From assembly GCA_947471745.1 (NCBI GenBank), contig CANJKZ010001041.1, positions 35,019 to 99,018 of the forward strand: DNA of 64,000 nt. Reading direction: 5' to 3'. Position 1 is the first letter of the stretch. Every line of letters begins with the position of its first letter. The notes beneath the pieces were generated by a model that was given only the letters and a program-made list of their open reading frames with translations, was not told where the DNA came from and did no database searches. This stretch comes from Closterium sp. Naga37s-1. Its lineage: Eukaryota > Streptophyta > Zygnematophyceae > Desmidiales > Closteriaceae. Position numbers and translations under genes: made by a program. This document shows, in pieces, positions 50,357-60,885 of this stretch.

Positions 50357-53300
50357 AAATGCAGTGATGTAGGATTGTACAGTCCGATGAAAGGGTGTAA
50401 CAATAAAATTGGGCGCACTTCCTTTGTAATTGTACTGCACTACAAACATCTGAGGAGGAGGTTACATAAACGGATCAAGGGTGCACCAACAACCTACAAT
50501 GCTATAAGGTCCTTTGCAAGGATTTTAGGCATCCTGATATCTGATGGCCGGTGTGTTGTCTAAGGAGAGAAGCTTGTACAGTAGCACGGAAGCTCTGGGC
50601 CTGGGGCTGAGGAATTAAACGGGAACCATCAGGCCCTACGATATCAAGAATTTTTCCCTGAAATTCCTGATTTCCAGGGTTTTTTTTTTTTACCTACCCT
50701 GAATTTCCAGTGTTCAGCTTTTTGTGGGGCTGATTTTTCAGCCTTTACATGCCACATGACTCTGAAATTTCAGGAATTTTTTTTAGTGACACTGATGCCA
50801 TTACGTTGTAACAAATATGACCCTGAAAGCGATTCCTACACGGTCCGAGTGTAGGTAGTTGGCCGGAAGTACAGGGAATATCAGATTCCCGCGGTGCCAG
50901 CAAGGCCTGGCGGTGACCACCGGACAAATTTGCCCACATTGATGGTTGCTTAGTTGGCGCGCCTGGTCCGATCATTGGCCACATTTGCAGCATTATGTGA
51001 CTTGACCAATTACAAGGTTGCAGCACAGCGATGCTGGCAGGCTGCGATGCAAGGGATTCTGTCCCATGTGTTGCACCCACAGGCCAGTGGCCCGTTTTGT
51101 CTAGGTCGTGCTAGCAAGCGCTTGATGCATCCGCCGCCGCCCAGCCGTGCTACCGCCATCCAGGCTCCCATCCCATTCTGCCTCATGCCTTCCTTCCATC
51201 CGCTTGGGGTTTCATTGCGTTTGCTGACCTGGTGTACCAAGAGGCAGTCAGCCGTGTGTTTCCTCTTCCTGGCAAACCTCTATCCTTTTTCTCGTTAGGC
51301 AAGTTCGTAAGTCCCGTTAGATGCTGCTTAGTAGCGCTGCAATCAATGGCGGACCACCCGGACGCCATTGAACAAACTGGCGACCACGGCGATGATGCCC
51401 ATCGTCGTTCGCCAGTTGATATTTCCGATGCAGTTACCGGCCTGGATTCTGCTTTTCTCCAGCTTCGCGCAAGTCGATAACCCATGGAAAGGCGCTTGTT
51501 GTTGCGCCGGCCCGTCGATATTCCATTCGAGACCCATAGATGAGCCTTTGTGTCCCTCCCCTACAGAGCCAGTGTTGGAGCAAGACAGCTCCAACCCTTC
51601 TGTTGAAGAAAACTGCGGCGGTACCAGTGGCTAAGAAGAACGCCAGGTACACGCAGTCAACGCTGACGTGGGGCAAGAAGGGAGGTAACGCAGGAGCAAC
51701 ACCGACTTTGCCTGCCAGACCAACGATCGACGCCCGCCACCGCAGGCACGCAGTTGTCACCATCAACTCCTGGGCCTTCTAAATCGTGGCAGGCGGGGGA
51801 GCCTCAAAAGACGCCCGACTTGAAGACCTGATCACGATGTCTCTCCTCGAGTATGCGCCCAACTACGATGAGGTGGTGCAGATCTGGCGCAGCTACAAGA
51901 AGCGCCAACCCACTTGGCAATGTGGCGGCACCTTCAGCAAGAGAGGGGGAGGGCAGTGGTGGCAAGGGAAAGGAGGCAGTTGAGAGAGGAGTTGGAAGCA
52001 CCGCGGGCTAAGGAAGTGATGATGACGATGACAATTACAAGCAGGCCTCATCTGATGATGATTATTGAACTCGCCCATCAGAAAATGCTATGCTTCATGC
52101 TGTTAGAGACTAAGGACGGAGTCTATGAAGATTAGGAGCCGAAATATCTCAAAATCGTTGGGCCCTAGTTTCTGGACAGAAACGTCGAGTTCACAAGAAC
52201 TGCCGTCGACAAAAAGTTCACGGTCACAACTTCACCAAACTCAGATATGTTGTAAGCCCTATTCCGTGGCTACAATTCCCAATTTGAATCGTATCAAGAC
52301 GTGAAGTAAATCTCGACTTATCAATTTCGGCGCACAGGGGGGTATGCCTGCCATGAGAACTTAACTCAATGATAAGAGTCTCACAATTCACAATTACTAC
52401 ACAAGAGAGTTAGAGTAGCAATAAACCAGGTGGGATGGGATGAAGATGCCGAGAGGGAATGTCCCAAGAGAGTCCCAACTAAGGAAAACCCCATGCCACA
52501 CAATTCCCCTCTCCATAGGCAACCCCACTTTCACTTTTGTCACTTTCCCAACCCATGCCATCCACCTTGCCCAACTTGGCCACACTTGCCAACCTGGTTT
52601 GGCTCCTCCCAACCACTTGGCAGCATCTACAGTGATGTTGACGAATTTCCCAACCCCCAAAAGTCTGTACCCCATATTGAGTCACTTCACAACTTCCCAA
52701 AGTCGTCGCATCACAAACAAATCTTTGAACGATCATAACTTCCTCGTTCTTGCTTCGATCGCGACGATTCTTGGTTCGTCGGAAAGCTCTTGAGCAGAGG
52801 AGTCACTTCAGATATCTGCTCAAGCCAAATAGCATTCACACATATTCAGGAAATCCAAACCACATCAAACACAAATTCTTGCACACGCTCACACCATGCA
52901 TGCAATGCACAAACATGTGATGGGAGGCAGACGGACGTGAATGCAAGTGATAGCATCACATAACACATGCCTTGCCTAGCTACCTAGCTAGCTAGCTAGA
53001 CTATGGTTTAGATTAGAGAGTAGAAGGCTGAACCCTAGTGTTTTCTAACTATTATAGAGACTTTTAATAACACCAGGCTTTGTTTGTGGGGAATACTGAT
53101 GCATCAGACTTTTTTTTTGGCAACACTGAACTTTCATTCTTTTTTTTTTTTGGGACACTGTCGATCAGGGATGCTACACAGAGGGACCCTGATGCACTTA
53201 CGTGCCTAAAAGTGAATATGAGGGCCTGGGAACCATACCGTAGGGAAGAAAACGGGTTGTTGAAATAGGTTTTACAAGCATTACACTGCACCCTGTACCG

Positions 53301-54440
53301 TAGTTCCGTCAATTGGCCGTATAACTGCACAGCTATCGGTCACGACACGAGAATAACGAATGGATGTAACCGCGTGTTGTGTGCACGAGCGCTTCGCTGG
53401 CGACTCTCTGGACATTCACGGGCGATCTGCGAGACAAGGAAATACGAGATGTGGTAACAAGGGACGGATGAACAAATTGTAAGTCGAAATATCCGCGGTT
53501 CAGTGAGGCTTGCTGCGATCAAGTGAGATCAATTGAGGTTCCGAGCGTTTAGATCCGCTGCTTGTCGAAACGAAACTGTTTGACGCAAATGGCAACCCAG
53601 CAGCAGCTTGACATTCTACCCACAGATACCCCAAGCATGGCGGAACGCAGCCACGACACACACAGCTCATTTCATACCGTTCGTGAAATTCGCGCACTCA
53701 CAAGGGCGTGTTACGTACCCCTGCTTTTCGTGGCTGGTCGGGGCGACCGATCAGCTGTCTGAGCAACCGAAGAACATCGTACAATACCAAGGTGGGGTAT
53801 TTTACCACCGCTTTATACGTAAGTTTTTCCAAATTCCAGATTGCCCGGTTGGGTCGACCGTCACAAGCTGACGACGTATGTAACACGCTCCATCGCGAGT
53901 CGAATATCCTCTACTTTTTTTTTTTTTGCCCGACCATGTCTAGGCTGGCCTAGGGCCCCGAAACCACGCCCTCCAAAAGCGGACGGGGTATATGAAGTTT
54001 GGAGACAGAATCTTCTTTGCTATCTTTTCCTACTTCCCTAATGCTTTCCTGCTTGAACCTGACCTAGTGGGTTTTTGTCAGCCCTTCGTAGGACGTGCCA
54101 GCGGGTTGTGCTGACACACAATAGGCAATCTCATAGTCCCTTCATCCCAAAATATTGTTCGACGAAATCTCTATCCCTAGGACCCAACAGGTTACCCCAA
54201 GGAGGGATACCCCAAGTTCCAATCAAGGATACCTGCGGAGACCTCGGCACGCATTCGTTCATTTTCCCGAGATAACCAAACAAGTGACGTAACCCAAGCG
54301 TGAACCCATCGAAACCACTCCCAGCCTTTTGGAACAAATCACACGCAAGCCGCTTCCGCGCTGTGAAAAACATAGCCAAGGTGCCTTGTTCTGCTTCTCT
54401 CCTGATTCGCTAGGGAGGACGAGTGATGTGAGCCTGCCCC
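50357..54440. other. gene-poor stretch, weak ORF remnants only
   Basis: No recognisable gene. Frames 51368-51634, 51540-51782 and 51786-51983 (+) have fairly even composition ('QSTLTWGKKGGN', 'SLLEYAPNYDEVVQIWRSYKK') and could be fragments of an old coding or transposon sequence, but I recognise no family. 52100-52850 resembles retrotransposon untranslated sequence in texture; CTAGCTAGCTAG runs lie near 52980-53000. Several T/A homopolymers (50682, 53108, 53141, 53916). Confidence 0.5.
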
Positions 54441-54445
54441 GAAAC

Positions 54446-56074
54446 ACGGAAGGATCCGCACATGTGCAGAAAGTGCACGTGGCGCTCTTCATTCGCGAGC
54501 GCCGATGACCGATGATGCTCGCAGCCCTCCCACGCCCTTGCTGGCTTGGCATAAGGCCCAGACAAGCGCAGCCACGTGACCCAGCGGAAGAAAAACGCTC
54601 AACGAGCGCTTCCAGCCCCAAAATGCGGAAGGATCCGCACATGTGCAGGAAGTGCAGCGGGCGCTCTTCATTTGCGAGCGCCGATGACCAATGATGCTTG
54701 CAACCCTACCACGCCCTTGCTGGCTTGGCAATAGGCCCAGACAAGCGCATCCACGTAACCCGGTGGAAGAAAAACACTTTGAACGAGCGCTTCGAGCCCC
54801 AGAATGCTGAAGGATCCGCACATGTGCAGGAAGTGCAGCAGGCGCTCTTCATTCGCGAGCGCCGATGACCGAAGATGCTCGCAACCCTCCCACGCCCTTG
54901 CTGGCTTGGCAATAGGCCCAGATAAGCGCAGCCACGTGACTCGGCGGAAGAAAACCGCTCGGAACGAGCGCTTCCAGCCCCAAAACGCGGAAGGATCCGC
55001 GCATGTGCTGGAAGTGTAGCGGACGCTCTTCATTCGCGAGCGCCGATGACCGATGATGCTCTCACACCTCACCCGCCCTTGCTGGCTTGGCAATAGGCCT
55101 AGAAAAGCGCAGCCATGTGACCCGGCGGAAGAAAAACGCTCGGAACGAGCGCTTCCAGCCCCAAAACGCGGAAGGATCCGCACATGTGCAGGAAGTGCAG
55201 CGGGCGCTCTTCATTCGCGAGTGTTGATGACCGATGATGCTCGCAACCCTCTCATGCCCTTGCTGGCTTGGCAATAGGCCCAGACAAGTGCAGCCACAAA
55301 CGCTCGGAATGAGCGCTTGCAGGCCCAAAACGTGGAAGGATCCGCACATGTGCAGGAAGTGCAGCGGGCGCTCTTCATTCTCGATCGCCGATGTCTGATG
55401 ATGCTCGCAACTTTCCCACGCCCGTGCTGGCTTGGCAATAGGTCCAGACAAGCGCAGCCACGTGACCCGGTGGAAGAAGAACGCTCGGAACGAGCGCTTC
55501 CAGCCCCAAAACGCTCGGAAGGATCCGCACATGTGCAGGAAGTGCAGCGGGCGCTCTTCATTCGCGAGCGCCGATGACCGAAGATGCTCGCAACCCTCCC
55601 ACGCCCTTGCTGGCTTAACAGTAGGCCCAAACAAGCGTAGACACGTGACCCGGCGGAAGAAAAACGTTCGGAACGAGCGCTTCCAGCCCCAAAATGCAGA
55701 AGGATCCGCACATGTGCAGGAAGTGCAGCGGGTGCTCTTCATTTGCGAGCGCCGATGACACATGATGCTCCCAACCCTCTCACGCCCTTGCTGGCTTGGC
55801 AAAAGGCCCAAACAAGCGCAGACACGTGACCCGGCGGAAGAAAAACCTTCGGAACGAGCGCTTCCAGCCCCAAAACGCGGAAGGATCCGCACATGTGCAG
55901 GAAGTGCAGCGGGCGCTCTTCATTCGCGATCGCTGATGACCGATGATGCTCGCAACCCTCCCACGCCCTTACTGGCTTGGCAATAGGCCCAGACAAGTGC
56001 AGCCACAAACGCCCGGAACGAGCGCTTCCAGCCCAAAAACGCGGAAGGATCCGCACATGTGCAGGAAGTGCAGC
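54446..56074. repeat. ~180-bp tandem satellite, nine units
   Basis: GGATCCGCACATGTGCAG recurs near 54452, 54631, 54812, 54993, 55173, 55338, 55521, 55700, 55880 and 56047. Spacing is about 180 bp, with two short units of ~166 bp that share the same internal gap after AGCCAC. Units carry GCGCTCTTCATTCGCGAGCGC and CGCTCGGAACGAGCG, both near-palindromic. Long frames through it are a result of the repeat, not genes. Confidence 0.9.
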
Positions 56075-56084
56075 GTTCTTGATG

Positions 56085-57240
56085 TCAAGCTGCATCAGGT
56101 TGAGGTCGAGGACGGCAACGATGCTGAGGAAGATCCTCAGCGTGACGTAGCTGCTCACCGGCGAGTACGTCTCGTCGTAGTCGGCGCCGTACACCTGCGT
56201 GAAGCCCTTCACGACCAGCCTCGCTTTCTCGCGCTCGACGGTGTCGTCGATGCGGTACATTCGACCAGCTCCCAAGTGCCCATGCCGATGAGGTTGCGGA
56301 TCTCTTCTTCCATGGCGGCCTTCACCGCCTCGCCCTTCTAGCTTGCCAACGCCTCCTTCACCGTCATCGTGGCGATGTCCCAGCGGTGTTCGGGGTCGGC
56401 ATGCACGTCAGGGTCGAGCTCCGGCAGTTCTTCATCCTCCTCCGCGTCGTCGTACAACAGGTCGTCGTCGACCTCGTCGTACACCGTGGTGAAGGCAGCT
56501 GGCGGTAGGCAGGCGTGGAAGCTCAGCCGCTCCGGCGGTCGTCGAGTTCGACCTGTGCGTCGCAGCTCAGGCTTCGTGATCGGCACCTCCACCACGTCGC
56601 TGTCGGTGGACTCCTCACCTGCCGACCGCTCCCCTTCCTCGTCGACGTCCTCGTCGTCGACCAGCTGCTTCGACCCTTCGACCGGCTGCTCTCCTCCTGC
56701 TGACTTCGACAGCTCCCCTGGCGACCGCCCCGTCTGCTGCTCCCCTGTCGACTGCACCTCTGCTCCTGCCTCCTGTTCGACCGGCTCCCCTGTTTGCTGA
56801 TCCCCTGTCGTCGACGACTTCCTGTCCTGGTCGACGAGCTGGGCGCCTTGTCGACCGCCGGCGATGCCACTGGCCGGCGCCACAGGCGACGCCTCAAGGC
56901 TCCCCTCATAGCCGGCGGCCGAGACAGGCGTCGACGCAGGCCGATCTGCGATGGGGGAGGGAGGAGCAAGAACAGGGGGAGGTGGAAAAACCTCCACAAC
57001 ATCCTCATCAGCAGGCTCGTCGACTTCGGCGAGTAGTGGAACCGTCGCCGTCGAGGTGTCTGTCGGCGGGTGTGCCTGCGTCCGCCCCGACGCCGGCCCA
57101 TTCGCCTTCCACACCTCCAGCGACGGCGTCTCGTAGAAGATCACCTCGATCAACGTGACCACCTTGTGGTCAGTCAGGTCGAGCACCTCCCAGCCCTTGC
57201 TCTCCGGCGACACACCCAGGTGAAGCCCCCAGCTTCCCAC
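56085..57240 (-). pseudogene. copia III acidic linker and RT N-terminus
   Basis: 56338-57240 is open (300 codons), mostly a Glu/Asp/Ser/Pro linker after 'SWGLHLGVSPESKGWEVLDL'. After a frame change, RT starts in 56085-56275: 'LVVKGFTQVYGADYDETYSPV' to 'LDIKNA'. Satellite follows directly. Confidence 0.75.
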
Positions 57241-58162
57241 ATCGCTGCTGCTCGGGAATCATGAATTGCACCATGCAGCCCCACACCCGCGCCAACGTGA
57301 GGTCGGGCTTCTTCCCGGTCAGCAGCTGGTACGGCGTCATCCCCGGCGGCGTCGTCGACCGCTCCAAGCAGTTGCGCACCCAGACCGCTTGTCGTAGAGC
57401 GAGATGCCACCAGTGGTGCTGCACGCCCATGTGCAGCATCATCGTCCGCACGGACTCGACGACCGTGCGCATCTCCCGCTCAACCATGCCGTTCTGCTGC
57501 GGAGTATAGGGGCACGTCAGGTCGTGGACGATGCCCTTCCCGTCGACGAAGTTGGTGAAATCCTTTCCCAGGAACTCCCCTCCCCGGTCAGAGTGGAGCG
57601 ACAGGACCGACTTATTCGTCTGCCGTTCCACCAGCACCAGCCACTTCTGGAACTCTCGCAGCAAGTCGCTCTGCTTAGCGACCGGCATTGCCCATACGAA
57701 CCGAGTATGGCGATCCTTCAGCAGCAGGAAGTACAAGCTGCCATCCTTGGCAGCCATCCGAAATGGCCCGCACAAGTCAATGTGCACGACAGCCAGTGCC
57801 TCCTCGGTGTCCGAGCCCTTGTTGGGGAAGGTGTGCCGCGCCAGCTTTCCTCCGACGCACGAGACACACGGCGGGTCTGCTCTGGTCGACGGCGTGATGT
57901 CGAGCCCAATAGCAACTTCATGCTTCGCCGAGCTCTTGATCGTGTCGACACCGACGTGCGCGAGCCTTGCATGCAACCGGTCAGGGGTCGACTTCGTCGC
58001 CGAGACGATCGTCCGCGGAGCTACTACCTCGGTCGACGGCAATTGCGTCGAGCAGGGGCGAAGGTTGGTGCAGAGGACTCGTCCAGTGTAGCGTGCTCGA
58101 TCGAGCACCTCCCCGGTCGCGGCGACGAGCTGCATCTCTTCACCGTCGCCCTGCAGCTGCAA
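57170..58162 (-). CDS. copia III integrase
   Basis: 330 open codons. Pre-integrase zinc segment 'LHARLAHVGVDTIKSS' and 'CVSCVGGK'. Integrase core with Asp in 'VHIDLCGPF', Asp in 'LHSDRGGEF' and Glu in 'QNGMVEREMRTV', then 'LTLARVWGCMVQF'. All three catalytic acids are present, but upstream and downstream parts are broken. Confidence 0.85.
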   Translation of the reverse strand: MQLQGDGEEMQLVAATGEVLDRARYTGRVLCTNLRPCSTQLPSTEVVAPRTIVSATKSTPDRLHARLAHVGVDTIKSSAKHEVAIGLDITPSTRADPPCVSCVGGKLARHTFPNKGSDTEEALAVVHIDLCGPFRMAAKDGSLYFLLLKDRHTRFVWAMPVAKQSDLLREFQKWLVLVERQTNKSVLSLHSDRGGEFLGKDFTNFVDGKGIVHDLTCPYTPQQNGMVEREMRTVVESVRTMMLHMGVQHHWWHLALRQAVWVRNCLERSTTPPGMTPYQLLTGKKPDLTLARVWGCMVQFMIPEQQRCGKLGASPGCVAGEQGLGGARPD

Positions 58163-58214
58163 TCCGCTCTCCTTCAGTTGGCCAGCTGACAGCAGGTTCG
58201 CCTGGACGCACGAA

Positions 58215-59916
58215 ACTTAAAGCACCTCGGGGATGAGGACCTGCTTCCCGGCCTCCCCTTGTAGAGTGATGGTTCCACGACCCTCGACAGGCTGCAATGC
58301 CCCATTGAATCCGCGCACGTGCTTCACACCGTCGCTCGGCGCCATGTCGGCGAAGACCGCCTTTGTCCCCATCAGGTGGTTGGAGCACCTGCTGTCGAGC
58401 CGCACCGCCATCGGGTTGGCATGCACAGCTGCCGCCACCGCCTTGAAGTCCTCCCCAGCTTACGGTGCCAGCGAGACCGTCGGCTCCACCACGCCGACCA
58501 TTGAGCACGACGCCTCCCCGTCGCCTCGGCCCTTGCCGACATCCTTCGTCGACGACGTCTTCTTCGACGTCTGCTTCTCCTTGCGCGGCTTTGCACCTCG
58601 ACGGGGGCGACGGCTGGTCGACCGGCCACGGCCTCCCTTGGTGTCGTCCTCGTCGATGTCATCGCGGTCGGGGCAATCGTAGGAAAGGTGGTCGGGATCG
58701 TGGCAGATCCAGCACTCCCGCCGTCGACCACCACCTCCACGGCCCTTGTCCCGCGTCGACCTCTTCTCGACCGCCCACCTCCGCTACCACCTAAGCTCGG
58801 CTTCCCGCGCTGCCCTTGCTGCTGATTCAGCTTCGTCGTGGCAGCGTAGTTTGCCTGCGGAAGGAGCTCCATGGGATGTTCGGCCTCCTGCATCGCCTCA
58901 CCTTGAAGGATGTAGCTGGTGATGGAGTCCTCGTCGAGGGACTCACGCGTGCCGGGCACCATCATCATCCTCTTCATGAGGTTGTAGCTGCGCGGCAAGC
59001 CCTTGACGATGTGGGTGATGTAGGACACTGTCGAGTATTCGGCGCCCGCCATCCTCATCTGAGCCAGGATCCGTCTAGCACGGTTGCAGTAGTCCATCGC
59101 CGACTCCTGCTCGCCCATCCGAATGTGTGTCATCTTCTCCTCCAGCTGTCTGATGTACAGGTCATCCCTGACCTGGTACGTCGACAGGATGAAGTGCCAT
59201 GCCTGGTGACCAGCATCTAGTCGCTCTCGACAGCTCCTGAGTGCTAGCTGCACTACTGGCGAGCAGCACCTCGAGATGACCATGAAGGTGAGCAAGTGAG
59301 CAGCACGAAACTCCCCGCGCAGCTCGACATCGTCCACGGGCGGAATTGGCACAGTGCCGTCGGCGAAGCCCTTCAGCCCGGCGACCTCCAGCTGAGGTTC
59401 TATCGACTCCCTCCAGGTGATGAGGTCCCGTCGACCTTGCAGCGGTGCGACGGTGATCCAGTCTGGCGAGAACCTGAAGTAGCCATACGTCGGTGCAATC
59501 CCGCCCGCCGTCACATGCGTCGTCGCCGAGAGCCCTCCACCGCTTCGTAGAGGAGAGCGACGTCGACCATCGACGTCGGCACGCGAGCTGCCTGCAGCCG
59601 CAGTCGACCGCTGCACTCGCGCCTGAATCCCGTCGACGCCACCGTCGACCTTGATCACCCCTCTCTGCTTCGTGCCTTCGCTGCCGCTGACTCGTGCACC
59701 GCCGTCGACCTCGTCGTCGACGCCACCTTCGTTTCGTACCGGTCGAGGAGATACAGGACGGGAAGGGTGTTCTGTCGTCCACTGCGCCCGGATGCCCAAC
59801 TCAGCGATCGCCCAGGGGATTGACCCGTACTCGCCATCCTCATGGCGTTTCCTCGCATCAGCCAAACGTGCCTCCAAGGTGTCCGCTACGCCCACATTAG
59901 CTACAAAATCAACCAT
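58215..59916 (-). pseudogene. copia III Gag and protease, frameshifted
   Basis: Gag from Met 59916 with a UBN2-like capsid ('WITVAPLQGRRDLITWRES', 'YITHIVKGLPRSYNLM'). A frameshift near 58770 puts the zinc knuckle 'CWICHDPDHLSYDC' (58660-58710) in another frame. The protease segment reads 'LDSRCSNHLMG': the family Asp-Ser-Gly is Asp-Ser-Arg, which would kill the protease. Stops at about 58459 and 58218 follow. Confidence 0.8.
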
Positions 59917-59964
59917 GGCAACTAACGCTGCTGCCGGCCTACGAACAACTTAGTAGGTGCAAAA

Positions 59965-60013
59965 GTCGGCTCGTATCTGAAGATCGCGTGTTCGATCCAC
60001 GCTGACCGCACCA
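59965..60013 (-). other. copia III primer-binding site, a long tRNA 3'-half complement
   Basis: On the plus strand 59986-60013 reads as a tRNA 3' end: T-stem GCGTG, T-loop TTCGATC, CACGC, seven acceptor bases TGACCGC, A, CCA. The 59965-59985 part resembles a variable loop and anticodon arm. It abuts TGTGGAGA, the LTR end, exactly where a primer site belongs. Isotype unresolved. Confidence 0.7.
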
Positions 60014-60885
60014 TGTGGAGATTCACTCTACAACTGTAGTGAGCTAGACTACGGGGGTTGGCACGAACTACTAGGAGTGATCGTAGCTTTGCTTAGTTCC
60101 TTAGTGTTTGCACATACATGGGGGAAATCGGCAAGGGTTTCACTAGGCAAAGTTGGAATTACAGAATGATTGAACAAGCAACGACAGAATTGACTAGATC
60201 AGGCACCTAGCAACCCTACAGCTAGCCTGGTCGACCGCCAGCACAGCTTGGTCGACCGCATGCCAGCGTTGCGTAGAGGAGCCGCGCCAGCACTGCGGAA
60301 AGGCGACCTGCCAACAGAGCAGGTCGACGGCGTGCCAACGTTGCAGCAGAGCGGCTGTCCAGCGTTGCCCCGTAGAACACAGCCGTGCGCACGCTCACAG
60401 GTGCGCGCAGACGATTAGCCCGACTTGCATTGCTGTGCATCTGTCGGCTGTTGTCTGCGCCTGACGAGCCACATCGACTTCGGGATACCAGCCCGAAGTC
60501 GCCTTCGCCATCGCGACCTCGACGACGTTCGCGTGCCTTCGCAGAACTCGTCGAACAGGTTACCCGGTCGACCTGGTCGACCACCAAGTGCTCCGGTCGA
60601 CCACCAGTGCCTCTGGTCGACCACTGGGTCCCTCTGGTCGACCACCAGGTCCCTCTGGTCGACCAGAGCTCCCGTCGAGCTACCCCCTGGTCGACGGACC
60701 CCTTCCGTCAACCAGAACTGGCAGATGATGTCGCCGAGCTCCCCTCGTCGACCGCTGCTCAGTTGTCAGGTCGACGGACTGCTCCGTTGACCTCCTGGTC
60801 GAACTGCCCCTCCTGGTCGACGGCCCACCCGTCGCCCAAACCAGTCACTTGCAGCTGTCGAGCTCCCTGGTCGACAGCAACACCA
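60014..60885 (-). repeat. probable copia III 5' LTR (part), GTCGAC-rich
   Basis: Begins TGTGGAGA next to the primer site. 60229-60880 has about 14 GTCGAC, many as TGGTCGACCA. After the small LTR element the same texture resumes at 62658-62760, so the LTR may end near 62800. Confidence 0.45.

Larger units (their letters stand above)
56075..60013 (-). mobile_element. Ty1/copia retrotransposon III, truncated in RT by satellite
   Basis: In element order from the right: primer site at 59986-60013, Gag from 59916, protease, integrase, a long linker, then RT that ends abruptly after 'LNLMQLDIKNA' at about 56085, where the satellite begins. RNase H and the 3' LTR are absent. There are frameshifts and stops in Gag-protease. 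Codons are rich in TCG/GTCGAC, unlike copia II. Confidence 0.85.

Noticed and set aside
51232..51983. Possible protein gene from three adjacent short frames
   Set aside because: No domain recognised and no consistent splice structure; mentioned only as weak remnants.
54259..55892. Overlapping long minus-strand frames through the ~180-bp repeats
   Set aside because: The frames repeat with the satellite period and have no family similarity; they are open because the unit length is near a multiple of three.
59965..60013. tRNA gene
   Set aside because: Only the 3' half is present and it abuts an LTR with the copia III Gag on the other side; a primer-binding site explains it better.
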